Below are positions 37,424 through 47,189 of a stretch of DNA of 64,000 nucleotides, in pieces (within the stretch, counting starts at the first letter, position 1; every line of letters begins with the position of its first letter). Origin of the DNA: Chloroflexota bacterium. Lineage in GTDB: Bacteria > Chloroflexota > Anaerolineae > Aggregatilineales > Phototrophicaceae. The notes below the pieces were generated by a model. It was not told the DNA's origin. It ran no database searches and saw only the letters and a list, made by a program, of their open reading frames with translations. The position numbers were made by a program, and so were the translations under genes. The stretch lies in the NCBI GenBank assembly GCA_026709625.1, contig JAPOSR010000051.1, forward strand, positions 1-64,000. The letters are read 5' to 3'.

Positions 37424-40072
37424 ATGCCCCAGCTTCATGAACTCGCGCGCCTGCCCGACCCCGCCGACAACTGCGCCATCGCCATCCGCGACCTGCCGGC
37501 TGGAACGACTGTCGCGCACGCAGGCGGCCGATTCGCACTGAGCCACACCATCCTCGAGGGGCATCGCTTTGCCATTCACCCCATTTTGCGCGGCGCGGCA
37601 TTAACTTCATGGCGGCAGCCCTTTGGCATCGCCAGCAGCGACATCCAGCCCGGCGATTATGTCATCAACGCTGGCGCGCAGCTGGAGTTGTCGCGGCGCG
37701 GTCTGGATTTCGCGCTGCCCGCCCAGCCCAACTTCGACAACTTGATCACGCCCTACACCTTCGATGAAAGCCGCTTTACACCCGCGCAGCCACTGCCCCT
37801 CCACAGCCGGCAGCGCGCCTTCCCGGGCTATTTGCGCGGCGGCGGACGCGGCGTAGGCACGCGCAATATGCTCGTCGTGCTGGGCGCTTCGTCCTTGACG
37901 GGCAGCTTTGCGCGGGCTGTGGCAAGGCAGTTGGCGAGCCTGGTGGACGACTGCGCCAATATCGATGGCATTGTGCCGGTCGCGCATACCGAAGGCGGAC
38001 ACAGCGACCCCAACAACCGCGACCTGCTGCTGCGCACACTGGCTGGCTTCATGGTTCATCCCAATGTTGGCGCTGTCTTGGTGATCGACTATGGCAGCGA
38101 AGCGATTACCAATGCTCAACTGCGCGACTACATGCTGGCGAATGCCTATCCTTTGGAGCATGTGCGGCATCATTTCTATTCGCTGAGGCAGAGCTTTAAC
38201 GAAAATATCGCTTTCTGCCGAGATCTGCTGCGTGGCTGGCTGCCGCTGGTCGACCAGGACATGCGCAGCCCACAGCCGCTTGGCGCGCTGAAGATCGCCC
38301 TGCAATGCGGCGGCTCGGACGCATTTTCTGGCATCAGCGGCAATCCGCTGGCGGCTTGGGTGGCGAAGGAAGTCATTCGCTATGGCGGCGCTGCCAACCT
38401 GGCCGAGACAGACGAGCTGATTGGCGCGGAGGCCTATGTCCTGGACAAGGTCGAGCGACTGGAAACAGCCCGCCAATTCCTGCGCAAGATCGCGCGCTTT
38501 AAGGAATGGGTGGGCTGGCACGGGCAGACTGCCGAAGGCAATCCCTCGGGCGGCAACAAATACCGCGGCCTCTACAATATCGCGCTGAAGTCGCTGGGCG
38601 CGGCTGCCAAACGCCATCCTGATGTGCCGCTGCGCGCCGTCATCGACTACAGCCAGCCTATGACCGAAGGCGGCTTTTATTTCATGGACAGCCCGGGCAA
38701 CGATCTGGAAAGCGTGGCTGGGCAGGTCGCCAGCGGCTGCAACATGATCTTCTTTGTGACGGGCAACGGATCAATCACCAACTTCCCATTCGTGCCGACG
38801 ATTAAGTTTGTCACCACCACGGCGCGTTTCCAACTGCTCAGCCAGGACATGGATGTCAACGCCGGCGCCTACCTGGATGGCGAAGCGCTGGACGATCTGG
38901 GCGCGCGCACGCTGGATTTAACAGTCGAGATAGCCAGCGGAACACCGTCCGTCGGCGAACGCGCCGGGCATCATCAGGTGCAGATCTGGCGCGACTGGCA
39001 GCAGACCCGCCCCGCCAATGTCGCGGTCCTGGAGTGCCGGTCCTACACGAGCCAGCCCATCGCCATTCTCCCATCCGACAATCCGCCGCGCATAGAGATC
39101 CCCGTCTATGCGACCAAGCGCGGCGCAACCAGCGAGTTGGTGGGCATGATCTTGCCGACCAGTCTGTGCTCGGGACAGATCGCGCGTATGGCAGCCGAGA
39201 GACTGAATGCGCTGGATATTGGGCGTGGCGCTGGCTTGTCGCGTTTTGTCGCGCTGGTGCATACCGAAGGCTGTGGCGGCAGCGTCGTGCCCGAATACAT
39301 CGATATGCAGCTGGGTTATTTGCAGCATCCGAAGCTGCGCCACACGCTGCTGCTGGAGCACGGCTGCGAAATCACGCATAACAGCTACTTTCGCAGCCTG
39401 CTGGCGGAACGCGGCTTGGAGCCGGCCGATTTTGGCTGGGCCAGCATCCAGATGGACGGCGGCATCCAGGCGGTGATGGCGCGCATCGAGAATTTCTTCC
39501 GCGCGCGGCTGAACGGTGACGAACCGCCACCACGCGCAGTCGCCGGGCTGGAAGCCATGCGCATCGGCTTGGTGACGCAGGGCCATGTCCCCGAGTCCAG
39601 CGCGCGGGCGCTTGCGGAGCTTTGCAGACAGATCGTAACCGGCGGCGGCACGGTCGTCGCCTCGGACAAAGACGCTGTTTTCGCGGGAGAGTTTGGCGCC
39701 AGGCTGGGTTTGTCGGGGGTTCCGTTGGCGAGCCTGGCTTATGGCGGGCTGCCGAAGCGGCCTGGCTTTCACATCATGGCGAATCCACGCCGACACTGGG
39801 CAGAGACGCTGGCTGGTTTGGGCGCGAGCGGCATCGAATTGATCCTGGCTCATGTCGATGGCTTGCCGCTGGCTGGTCATCCGCTGCTGCCGGTGCTGCA
39901 AGTGGGCGCGGGCGGCACAGCGGACGAGCTGGACTCGGCAGCGGCTGACGATGTCGGATCTCTGCTGGCTTTGCTGGTGGCTGCGCTAAGCGGCGACTAC
40001 ATCCCGCGCCATCGCATCATAGGGCTGGATGACTTCCAGGTCACGCGGGGTTTGGTCGGCGTGTCCTTCTGA
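37424..40072 (+). CDS. UxaA-family dehydratase with repeated C-terminal module
   Basis: 882 residues against about 500 for typical UxaA/GarD sugar-acid dehydratases. Residues 1-95 resemble the SAF N-terminal domain. GGGRGVGTRNMLVVLG starts the main part and LQCGGSDAFSGISGNP is a family hallmark, while TIKFVTTTA and the ASGTPSVGERAGHHQ end complete a full UxaA unit by about 530. A second related half follows: LVHTEGCGGSVVPEYID with HPKLRHTLLLEHGCE mirrors VAHTEGGHSDPNNRD with HPNVGAVLVIDYGSE. The first copy lacks the conserved cysteine but the second has it. The substrate, a hexonate or related acid, is unknown. Confidence 0.75.
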   Translation: MPQLHELARLPDPADNCAIAIRDLPAGTTVAHAGGRFALSHTILEGHRFAIHPILRGAALTSWRQPFGIASSDIQPGDYVINAGAQLELSRRGLDFALPAQPNFDNLITPYTFDESRFTPAQPLPLHSRQRAFPGYLRGGGRGVGTRNMLVVLGASSLTGSFARAVARQLASLVDDCANIDGIVPVAHTEGGHSDPNNRDLLLRTLAGFMVHPNVGAVLVIDYGSEAITNAQLRDYMLANAYPLEHVRHHFYSLRQSFNENIAFCRDLLRGWLPLVDQDMRSPQPLGALKIALQCGGSDAFSGISGNPLAAWVAKEVIRYGGAANLAETDELIGAEAYVLDKVERLETARQFLRKIARFKEWVGWHGQTAEGNPSGGNKYRGLYNIALKSLGAAAKRHPDVPLRAVIDYSQPMTEGGFYFMDSPGNDLESVAGQVASGCNMIFFVTGNGSITNFPFVPTIKFVTTTARFQLLSQDMDVNAGAYLDGEALDDLGARTLDLTVEIASGTPSVGERAGHHQVQIWRDWQQTRPANVAVLECRSYTSQPIAILPSDNPPRIEIPVYATKRGATSELVGMILPTSLCSGQIARMAAERLNALDIGRGAGLSRFVALVHTEGCGGSVVPEYIDMQLGYLQHPKLRHTLLLEHGCEITHNSYFRSLLAERGLEPADFGWASIQMDGGIQAVMARIENFFRARLNGDEPPPRAVAGLEAMRIGLVTQGHVPESSARALAELCRQIVTGGGTVVASDKDAVFAGEFGARLGLSGVPLASLAYGGLPKRPGFHIMANPRRHWAETLAGLGASGIELILAHVDGLPLAGHPLLPVLQVGAGGTADELDSAAADDVGSLLALLVAALSGDYIPRHRIIGLDDFQVTRGLVGVSF

Positions 40073-40076
40073 GGCG

Positions 40077-40628
40077 CTAGCCGCGCCGCAGCGACAGCCC
40101 GCGCCAATAGGCGACGATGCGCTCAATCAGGACGGCTTCTGTGATGATGGTGGCGTCAAACTCGGTGATGTCGGGCAGTTCGCGGATTTGCCATTCGCGT
40201 TTCAAGTCGCCCAAGGCGCGGGCGCGCTCGCCTGGGTCATGATAGCGCGCGCCAAGCGTCAGGTGCATGCGCCGCAAGATCGAATCCAGCGATGCCACCA
40301 GGCAGACGATGACCCCATTGCGCCGCAGCTCGGGCACAGCGCCGCTGTTGAGCAGGGTGCTGCCAGCCACGCGGATTACTGCCCGGCGATGCAGAACGAC
40401 CTGGCTCATGACCTGCGTTTCCAAAGCCTTGACGCGCCGCTCGCCATACAATGCGCGGATGTTGCTGATGGTGTCGCCAGCCAGCGCCTCGACTTCGCGC
40501 TCGACATCAACCATCGCAAGCCCCAGCCGGCGCGCCAGCTCCCGGGCGATGCGCGGACGATTCGGCTCGACATAGCCAGTTAGGATTAGGCTGAGGTCGC
40601 GGTGCAGCCCAGGATCAGCCTGTGCCAT
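40077..40628 (-). CDS. Shikimate-kinase-like protein lacking a P-loop
   Basis: 183 residues starting at MAQADPGLHRDLSLIL. The sequence follows the shikimate kinase pattern (GLAMVDVEREVEALAGDTISNIRALYGERRVKALE, landmarks VDVEREVE and YGERR). It also has the RRNGVIVCLVASLDSILRRM strand (landmark VIVCLVA). In the place of the Walker A GFMGSGKST it has GYVEPNRPRIA, with no Gly-Lys-Ser/Thr. ATP phosphate binding should therefore be lost. The gene overlaps the upstream HAD gene by 14 bases, so the two are coupled. Function unknown. Confidence 0.6.
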   Translation of the reverse strand: MAQADPGLHRDLSLILTGYVEPNRPRIARELARRLGLAMVDVEREVEALAGDTISNIRALYGERRVKALETQVMSQVVLHRRAVIRVAGSTLLNSGAVPELRRNGVIVCLVASLDSILRRMHLTLGARYHDPGERARALGDLKREWQIRELPDITEFDATIITEAVLIERIVAYWRGLSLRRG

Positions 40629-41385
40629 TGCGCCAGCCCGGATACCAGGCATCCAAGATCGCGGGCAGGTCGCGCAGTGTGTGCAGTCGCGCCCATTTGT
40701 CTTCGATGAGCAGGCCAGGCTCGCTGTTGTCGCGGTGCACAGCGCGCATGCCCACGCCCAAAGCGCCTTCGATATCGGCTGTCCAGCGGTCACCCACGAA
40801 GACAGTTTCGCGCGCTGATGCGCCCAGTTTCGCCAATGCGCATTCAAATATGTGCGGATGCGGCTTGAGGCGGCTCGTTTCTACCGCCGCAATGCGACAA
40901 TCTGGAAAGTAATCCAGCAGTCCGTGCTGCTTAAGCTCGGCATCGCGCATGGACATGGGCTGCGAGGCATTGGTCACGATGCCCAGTCGCAAGCCCGCTG
41001 CTGTCAAGATATCCAGCGCTGGCGGCACATCGGGGAAGACGCGGCAGCCATCAACGCCTTGCCAAGCATAGGCTTCAATCAGCTCGGCTTCGTCAATATC
41101 GCCGCAATCGATTCCGACTGCCGCCAAGGCGTCGACAAGAATCTGCGGCATGTGCGGCGCGACCAGCGTATTGTCCGCCTCTTGCCAAGCCGCGCGGTGC
41201 CGGCTGGAAAAAACAGCGCCCAGCTTATCGAGGTCGATGTGGCTGGCGATGCCTTCATCCTGCAGCCAGCTGGCCACATTGGACAGGTAATGGCGGTCAA
41301 TCTGGCTCCAGCTGGCTTGTACGCCTCGCCAATCGATCAACGTATCGTCCATATCAAAAAGCGCGGCGCGAAGCATGGCTGCCAT
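40615..41385 (-). CDS. HAD-superfamily hydrolase
   Basis: 256 residues. Motif I is FDMDDTLIDW, motif II lies in GIVTNASQPM, the SRLKPHPHIFECAL segment has the conserved lysine, and GDRWTADIEGA is motif IV. It resembles small-molecule phosphatases with a helical cap. Substrate unknown. Overlap with the shikimate-kinase-like gene and six bases to the SDR gene suggest a shared operon; the three may work on one pathway. Confidence 0.88.
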   Translation of the reverse strand: MAAMLRAALFDMDDTLIDWRGVQASWSQIDRHYLSNVASWLQDEGIASHIDLDKLGAVFSSRHRAAWQEADNTLVAPHMPQILVDALAAVGIDCGDIDEAELIEAYAWQGVDGCRVFPDVPPALDILTAAGLRLGIVTNASQPMSMRDAELKQHGLLDYFPDCRIAAVETSRLKPHPHIFECALAKLGASARETVFVGDRWTADIEGALGVGMRAVHRDNSEPGLLIEDKWARLHTLRDLPAILDAWYPGWRNGTG

Positions 41386-41390
41386 TGCTG

Positions 41391-42569
41391 TCAGCCCCCG
41401 GCGCGTTTGGCGGCGCGTTTGGCGCGGCGTTCCAATGCCTTGCGGCGCCGTTCTTCGCGTTTGGCTTCATCTTCGTTCCAGGGGGTGGGCCCGTCCGATG
41501 GCGGCGGTGGCGCGGCGGCTTTGACTGGCTCGGGCTGCGCTGCGGCAACCGCCTCTTGGACAGGCGCGGCGGCTGCGACTACGGGCGGCGGCGGCAACCC
41601 AGCCCCGCTTTCGCGCTTGGCGATGGCTTCGGCGGCTTCGTCAGCATAGATTTCATAATAATCCGCAGCGCGCACAGCATCATTCAAGCGCCAGGTCAAT
41701 GTCGTGGCTTCCAAGCCGCTCTCGATAGTCGCATGGCGCGGCGACCAGCCGACTGCCTCGCGCAGGTCGCGGCTGTCCAGCAGGTTTTCCTTTGCCAGCA
41801 ATCGCTCGCGGGCGCTCGGCTGGCGCAGCCTAGAGAAAAAGCCCGGCTTGGCGAAACGCGGCGCGCCCAAACCCAGCGCCTGCGCCATCGCAATGGCAAA
41901 GTTGTCTGGCGTGCGCGGCGAATCATCGGCGGCTGTCAAAATGGCCATGCCATCGTCCGGCATCTCGCTGGTCAAGAGCCTCAGCATCGCCGCGGCCAGG
42001 TCATCTTCGTGAATCCAACTGGCTGGTTTGCCACCCGAAGGAGGAGTCGCCGAGCGTTTGATCATGGCTGCCAGCGCGGTCGTGGCGCAGCTGTTGCCGC
42101 CATAGACATACCCCGCCCGCAAGATGAAGCCGCGCAGGCCGCTCGCTTGCAAAGCCGATTCGGCTGTTTGCAGGCGCTCGCCTGGCTGCCCGGCGCTGAG
42201 AGCGACCAGCCGCTTGAGGCCATGCTCTTGCGCGGCCTGCGCGACTGCCTGCGTCTCAGCGAGGATGCGCGCGCCTGCGTCAGCATAGTCGACATCCATT
42301 TGCGGAACACCCAATATCGCCTGCGCAGACGCATGCAAAATCGCGTCTGCCTCCACAACGCGCAGGATGCTGCTGATTTCGCTGGCGCGCCGCAAATCTG
42401 GGAAAACTGGCAGCGCCCCCAACTGCCGAATAGCCAACGCGCCCGCAGCATCGCTGGCGGTGGCTGTCGTGCGATAGCCCTTTGCCTGCAAGGCTTTGAC
42501 GGCTGCCAAACCCGCGCCGCTGTCGCCGCCGGTTACCAAGACGCTCATTCTATCTGTCTGTTCCGCCAT
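41391..42569 (-). CDS. NAD(P)-dependent epimerase/SDR-like protein with basic tail
   Basis: 392 residues from the ATG at 42569 (MAEQTDRMSVLVTGG); an alternative starts at 42548. The Rossmann motif TGGDSGAGLAAVKAL precedes a typical extended SDR body with GYVYGG. Catalytic YxxxK is not clear to me. The C-terminal 90 residues are Ala/Pro-rich and end in a run of Arg and Lys (REERRRKALERRAKRAAKR), likely disordered and possibly nucleic-acid binding. Possibly co-transcribed with the HAD gene (five bases). Confidence 0.75.
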   Translation of the reverse strand: MAEQTDRMSVLVTGGDSGAGLAAVKALQAKGYRTTATASDAAGALAIRQLGALPVFPDLRRASEISSILRVVEADAILHASAQAILGVPQMDVDYADAGARILAETQAVAQAAQEHGLKRLVALSAGQPGERLQTAESALQASGLRGFILRAGYVYGGNSCATTALAAMIKRSATPPSGGKPASWIHEDDLAAAMLRLLTSEMPDDGMAILTAADDSPRTPDNFAIAMAQALGLGAPRFAKPGFFSRLRQPSARERLLAKENLLDSRDLREAVGWSPRHATIESGLEATTLTWRLNDAVRAADYYEIYADEAAEAIAKRESGAGLPPPPVVAAAAPVQEAVAAAQPEPVKAAAPPPPSDGPTPWNEDEAKREERRRKALERRAKRAAKRAGG

Positions 42570-42704
42570 GCTTCGCGCTCTCTTTGCCACTGCCCTTTTG
42601 CCGCCAGTATGCCACATTGGGGCGCGATTCGTCAGGGGCTTTCATTAACTCTATTGACAGCCCGCGCCCGGCTGGCTAGACTAGGCGCTGCCTTGTGTGT
42701 TCGG

Positions 42705-42777
42705 GGGCCTGTAGCTCAGTTGGGAGAGCGCCACAATGGCATTGTGGAGGTCAGGGGTTCGAGTCCCCTCAGGTCCA
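42705..42777 (+). tRNA. tRNA-Ala (anticodon GGC)
   Basis: 73-base cloverleaf. Acceptor stem GGGCCTG/CAGGTCC with discriminator A; D arm GCTC/GAGC; anticodon stem CCACA/TGTGG around loop ATGGCAT (anticodon GGC at 42738-42740); T arm AGGGG/CCCCT with the loop TTCGAGT. The CCA end is not encoded. It stands alone, and a degraded repeat copy follows about 60 bases downstream. Confidence 0.95.
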
Positions 42778-42837
42778 CTTCAGATATTGATGCGCTCATC
42801 AGGCGTGTAGAGGCTTCTTGAAGCAACGCCAAAATCA

Positions 42838-42925
42838 GAGGCGATTGCGGAAGCACAGGGAAAACTTCCCTTACCTCATTCTGGGGGCAGGGGAGCGTGG
42901 TTGCCATATCTACATATTCGCCACG
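42838..42925 (+). repeat. MITE-like dispersed repeat, decayed right half (copy D)
   Basis: About 90 bases similar to the right part of the copies at 49910 and 57229: GGAAAACTTCCC, CTCATTCTGGGGGCAGGGG and GGTTGCCATATC. The terminal CACTCCC end is altered. It is located between the tRNA and a small-gene/dipeptidase pair. Confidence 0.6.
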
Positions 42926-42956
42926 CCGTCTTTTTTTGGAAAGGATCGCCCTGATT

Positions 42957-43121
42957 GTGGCAAAGCACAAGCGCAAACTTTGGGATGAACTGCTGGAGAT
43001 GGGCCGGCGGATTGTGAAGGATATTGACGACTTGCTTGACCCGCGAGCGCGCGAGCCGCGCAAACCCGCCCCAGCGCCCGTGCCTATCGGGAAGCGGAAC
43101 AGGAAGATCGCCGGCGAATAA
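42957..43121 (+). CDS. Small basic protein, coupled to dipeptidase
   Basis: About 54 residues from a GTG at 42957 preceded by GGAAAGGAT. The sequence is Lys/Arg-rich with an amphipathic start (KLWDELLEMGRRIVKDIDDLL) and a Pro-rich middle (PAPAPVPIGKR). The frame is open further upstream, but that part lies in the decayed repeat. The stop overlaps the dipeptidase start (TAATG), which supports translation. Function unknown. Confidence 0.5.
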   Translation: MAKHKRKLWDELLEMGRRIVKDIDDLLDPRAREPRKPAPAPVPIGKRNRKIAGE

Positions 43122-44170
43122 TGGCAGAGTTTGCGATTTTTGACGGCCACAACGATACGCTTCTGCGCTTTTATCAGAACGAAGATAGCCGCTGCGGCGA
43201 CTTTCTGAGCGGCTTGGAAGGCGGTCATATTGACCTGCCGCGCGCGCGACAGGGTGGCTTGGCAGGTGGATTTTTCGCTGTCTGGGTGCCCAACCGGGAC
43301 GACCGTATCGACCCGAGCAGCATGCCCGACACCAGCAAGCCCTACGCGCCGCCGGCTGTTGACCATGATTATGCCCTCGCTGTGGCGCAGCGTATGACCG
43401 CCGACCTGTTTCGCATCGAGGCTGCTGCAAAAGGCCAGGTCAAGGTCGTGCGCAGCGCGAACGAATTGCAGACCTGCATTGAAAAGGGCGTCTTCGCAGC
43501 CATCTTGCACATCGAAGGCGCGGAAGCCATCGACGAAGACCTCAATGCGCTGGAAGTGTTTTACCAGGCGGGACTGCGCTCGCTGGGAATCGTCTGGAGC
43601 CGCCCAACCATCTTTGCGCATGGAGTGCCCATCGCCTTTCCATCCTCGCCTGATATCGGCGCCGGGCTGACCGAAGCTGGCGCGCGCCTGGTCAAACGGT
43701 GCAACCAGTTGGGTGTTTTGATCGACCTGTCGCACATGAACGAAGCCGGCTTTTGGGATGTCGCGGAATTGAGCGATGCGCCGCTGGTCGCTACCCATTC
43801 CAATGCGCATGCGCTCTGTCCCATTTCACGCAATTTGACCGACAGGCAGTTGGACGCCATCAAGGAGTCGGACGGAATGGTCGGCTTGAACTTCGCTACG
43901 GGCTTCCTCAACGAAGACGGCGCATGGGACAGCGACCGTGGCTTGGATGCCATGGTGCGCCACTTTGATTATCTGGTCGAGCGACTGGGCGAAACGCGCG
44001 TCGGCTTTGGCTCGGACTTTGATGGCGCGCGCGTGCCCGATGCGGTGGGCGATGCGTCTATGCTGCCCCGCTTGACTGCCGCGCTGCAAGCCGCCGGCTA
44101 CGATGACGCCCTGCTGCGCAAACTCGCGCATCAGAACTGGCTGCGCGTGCTGCGCAAAACCTGGAAGTAG
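43121..44170 (+). CDS. Membrane dipeptidase (M19, renal dipeptidase family)
   Basis: 349 residues, standard length. Zinc ligands are in GHNDTL, the bridging Glu in ILHIEGAEAI, His in LVATHSNAHAL and Asp in GFGSDFDG. The family cleaves dipeptides, including some D-amino-acid peptides. No signal peptide is visible, so it is cytoplasmic. It is coupled to the small basic gene immediately upstream. Confidence 0.92.
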   Translation: MAEFAIFDGHNDTLLRFYQNEDSRCGDFLSGLEGGHIDLPRARQGGLAGGFFAVWVPNRDDRIDPSSMPDTSKPYAPPAVDHDYALAVAQRMTADLFRIEAAAKGQVKVVRSANELQTCIEKGVFAAILHIEGAEAIDEDLNALEVFYQAGLRSLGIVWSRPTIFAHGVPIAFPSSPDIGAGLTEAGARLVKRCNQLGVLIDLSHMNEAGFWDVAELSDAPLVATHSNAHALCPISRNLTDRQLDAIKESDGMVGLNFATGFLNEDGAWDSDRGLDAMVRHFDYLVERLGETRVGFGSDFDGARVPDAVGDASMLPRLTAALQAAGYDDALLRKLAHQNWLRVLRKTWK

Positions 44171-44415
44171 CCATTTACAATGTTCGCCGCGCCGAGTAGA
44201 CTGCCGGCAAGCGAATGGGCAGAGGACGCAGTGAGAGTACAATTCCCGGGTTTCGGGGTGACCCGCTCTTTCCTTATCCAGGGCGCATAGGCAGCCCGCA
44301 CTTCACGATCCCACACGTATTCCAGCACCTAGCACAGTTCCGACCGCCTCGCCGCAAAGGCTGCGCCGAGACATGATTTGCCGCGCCAATCTTGACAGGG
44401 AGAAAGACAGACCGC
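44171..44415. other. Intergenic leader region of leuS
   Basis: About 245 bases with short GC-rich dyads (for example GGGTTTCGGGGTGACCC). I looked for a T-box antiterminator (GGTGGYACCGCG type) and did not find one. No small gene is supported. Confidence 0.4.
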
Positions 44416-47187
44416 ATGAACGAACGCTATCAACCCAAACAGATCGAGAGCAAATGGCAGCGGCGCTGGGACGACAGCCAGCTATACCGCGCGCGCGTCG
44501 ACTGGAGCAAGCCCAAGCACTATGCCATGACCATGTTGCCCTATCCATCGGGCGATTTGCACATTGGACACTGGTTCGCGATGACCCCGTCCGATGCCCG
44601 CGCTCGCTGGATGCGCATGCGCGGCTACAATGTGCTCTTCCCGATGGGTTTCGACGCGTTTGGATTGCCCGCCGAAAACGCCGCCATCGCTCGCAATATC
44701 CACCCTTGGCAGTGGACCTACGCCAATATCGAACGCATGCGCGAACAGATGCGCAGCATGGGCGCGATGTTTGATTGGGAACGCGAAGCCATCTCTTGCA
44801 CGCCCGCGTATTACAAGTGGTCGCAGTGGTTTTTCAAGAAATTCTATGAAAACGGCATCGCCTATCGCGGCTCGGCGCTGGTCAACTGGTCGGACACCTT
44901 GCAAACTGTGCTGGCAAACGAGCAGGTCATCGATGGCAAAGACGAACGCACCGGACAGCCAGTCGCCCAGAAGATGATGGAGCAGTGGTTCTTCGCCATT
45001 ACAAACTATGCCGACGAGCTGCTGGACTTCGCTGGTCTTGATTGGCCCCCGCCCATCGAACTCATGCAGACCAACTGGATCGGCCGCAGCGAAGGCGCGC
45101 GCGCCACCTTCTACAGCGAGGTCGGCGCGCACCCGATCGAGATTTACACCACCCGTCCGGATACATTGTGGGGCGCGACCTTTATGGCGCTGGCGCCCGA
45201 GCATGAACTGGTCGACCAGATCACGACCGACGCGCGGCGCGATGCGGTCGAAGCCTATGTGCAGGCAGCGGCGGCGCGCACGGAGGTCGAGAGGATGTTT
45301 GCCGACCGCGAAAAAACCGGCGTCTTCAGCGGCGCTTATGCCATCAATCCGGTCAACGACGAACGGGTGCCGATTTGGATCGCCGATTATGTCATGATTA
45401 CTTATGGCACGGGCGCGATCATGGCTGTGCCCGCCCACGACCAGCGCGACTTTGAATTTGCCCGCGCCCACGACCTGCCTGTCAAAGTCGTCATCCAGCC
45501 CGCCGGCCGCGACGAGCCACTCGCCGCCGCCGCCATGACCGAAGCCTACGATGGGCCGGGCGCGATGGTCAATTCCGATGCCATGGACGGCAGCTTCAGC
45601 TCGACCGCCAAGGGACGCGCGAACCCCGCCATCAATCGCGTCATCGACTGGCTGGAGGCTACCGGCAAAGGCAAGGAATCGGTCAACTATCGCCTGCGCG
45701 ACTGGTTAATCAGCCGGCAACGGTACTGGGGCTGCCCCATCCCGATTGTATTCCGCAATGGCGAGGTGGCCGCGGCGCCCGATGACGATCTGCCGGTCGA
45801 GCTGCCCGATGATGTCGACTTTGTGCCCACGGGCCGCAGCCCGCTGACCTATCACGAGCCATTCTTCAAAGTCGACGAAGACACGCGCCGCGAGACCGAC
45901 ACGTTGGATACATTCATGTGCTCCAGTTGGTATCAGCTGCGGTATCTGTCGCCGGATTGTGACGATGCGCCCTTTGATGCCGAAGAAGCCGCCTATTGGC
46001 TGCCGGTGGATGTGTATACGGGCGGCGCGGAACACGCTGTAATGCACCTGCTGTATACGCGCTTCTTTACCAAGGCGCTGCGCGATATCGGCGTATATGA
46101 CGCGACTGCCGCTGCCATGCGCCGGCATGGACGCGACCCGTCCGCCGCTTTTGACGAGCCCATGACCCTGCTGCGCAATCAGGGACAGGTGCTGGGCGGC
46201 GAGCAGCAGGGACATTTTGTGCTGTGCAGCGGGCGCAAGATCGGCGAGACCTTGCAAGCCGAGCGTGTCGAAGTGGTCGGCTGGAACGAAGTGCCGGCTG
46301 GCTTCAGCGGCGTCTTTGGCGAGATCGCTCGCCGCACAGAAAATATCTTGCGCGTCGATATGGCTGGCGTCACCCAGTTGGTCGAAGTCTTGCCGCAGGC
46401 CGAGGTCATCATCCCCGAGATCAAGGGGGCGAACAACATCAACCAACTGCGCCAGCACTTAGAAATCCAGCGCATGTCCAAGAGCAAAGGCAATGTGGTC
46501 AATCCGGACGAGTTGGTCGCGCGGTATGGGGCTGATGTGGTGCGCTGCTATCTGATGTTCAATTTCGACTGGCAAAAGGGCGGTCCCTGGAACGAGAACA
46601 ACATCAAGGGTCCCCAGGGCTGGCTGCACGATATCTGGGATATTGCCATGGCTGGCGAGCCCGCTGGCGCTGGCGATGCGGCTGTCGAGCGCGACATCAT
46701 CCGCAAGCTGCACCAGTGCATCGCTGTCGTCGACCGCGGCTTGGAAAATTTCAGCTTCAACACGGCGATCGCCGAGCAGATGAAGTTCAAGAACGCGCTG
46801 AAAGATGCCCTGCGGCAGGAGACGATCGGCGTGGCAGCCTGGCGCGAGATCATGAATGCCGCTATCCGCCTGCTGGCGCCGTTTGCCCCGCACCTGGCTG
46901 AGGAATTGTGGGCGCGGCTGGGTTGGGAATACAGCGTGCACACCCAGCCCTGGCTCGAATATGACGCTGAGCTGGCGCGGGAAGAGGCTGTCGACTTGGT
47001 GGTGATGATCAATGGCAAGCCGCGCGAGACCATCGGCGTCGGCGTCGATATCGAACAGGAGCAGGCGGAAGCCTTGGCGCTGGCCAGCGCAGCGGCGCAA
47101 CGCAGCCTGGCGGGCAGCTCGCCGCGCCGCATCGTGTATATCCCGGGCCGCAATGGCACAGACCCGAAGGTGAATATCGTGGTCTAA
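44416..47187 (+). CDS. leuS: Leucyl-tRNA synthetase
   Basis: 924 residues, starting at MNERYQPKQIESKWQ. HIGH is seen as SGDLHIGH and KMSKS as RMSKSKGN. The editing domain is present (TTRPDTLWGATFMAL, with the GTGAIMAVPAHD segment). About 85 residues are inserted just before KMSKS; this corresponds to the known leucine-specific domain seen in Thermus-type LeuRS. A class I synthetase charging tRNA-Leu. Nothing unusual beyond the size of the insertion. Confidence 0.96.
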   Translation: MNERYQPKQIESKWQRRWDDSQLYRARVDWSKPKHYAMTMLPYPSGDLHIGHWFAMTPSDARARWMRMRGYNVLFPMGFDAFGLPAENAAIARNIHPWQWTYANIERMREQMRSMGAMFDWEREAISCTPAYYKWSQWFFKKFYENGIAYRGSALVNWSDTLQTVLANEQVIDGKDERTGQPVAQKMMEQWFFAITNYADELLDFAGLDWPPPIELMQTNWIGRSEGARATFYSEVGAHPIEIYTTRPDTLWGATFMALAPEHELVDQITTDARRDAVEAYVQAAAARTEVERMFADREKTGVFSGAYAINPVNDERVPIWIADYVMITYGTGAIMAVPAHDQRDFEFARAHDLPVKVVIQPAGRDEPLAAAAMTEAYDGPGAMVNSDAMDGSFSSTAKGRANPAINRVIDWLEATGKGKESVNYRLRDWLISRQRYWGCPIPIVFRNGEVAAAPDDDLPVELPDDVDFVPTGRSPLTYHEPFFKVDEDTRRETDTLDTFMCSSWYQLRYLSPDCDDAPFDAEEAAYWLPVDVYTGGAEHAVMHLLYTRFFTKALRDIGVYDATAAAMRRHGRDPSAAFDEPMTLLRNQGQVLGGEQQGHFVLCSGRKIGETLQAERVEVVGWNEVPAGFSGVFGEIARRTENILRVDMAGVTQLVEVLPQAEVIIPEIKGANNINQLRQHLEIQRMSKSKGNVVNPDELVARYGADVVRCYLMFNFDWQKGGPWNENNIKGPQGWLHDIWDIAMAGEPAGAGDAAVERDIIRKLHQCIAVVDRGLENFSFNTAIAEQMKFKNALKDALRQETIGVAAWREIMNAAIRLLAPFAPHLAEELWARLGWEYSVHTQPWLEYDAELAREEAVDLVVMINGKPRETIGVGVDIEQEQAEALALASAAAQRSLAGSSPRRIVYIPGRNGTDPKVNIVV

Positions 47188-47189
47188 AA

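Noticed and set aside
44171..44415. T-box leader before leuS
   Set aside because: No antiterminator consensus or specifier loop could be identified.
44416..47187. Large insertion before KMSKS in LeuRS as a novelty
   Set aside because: A leucine-specific domain at this position is known in bacterial LeuRS.
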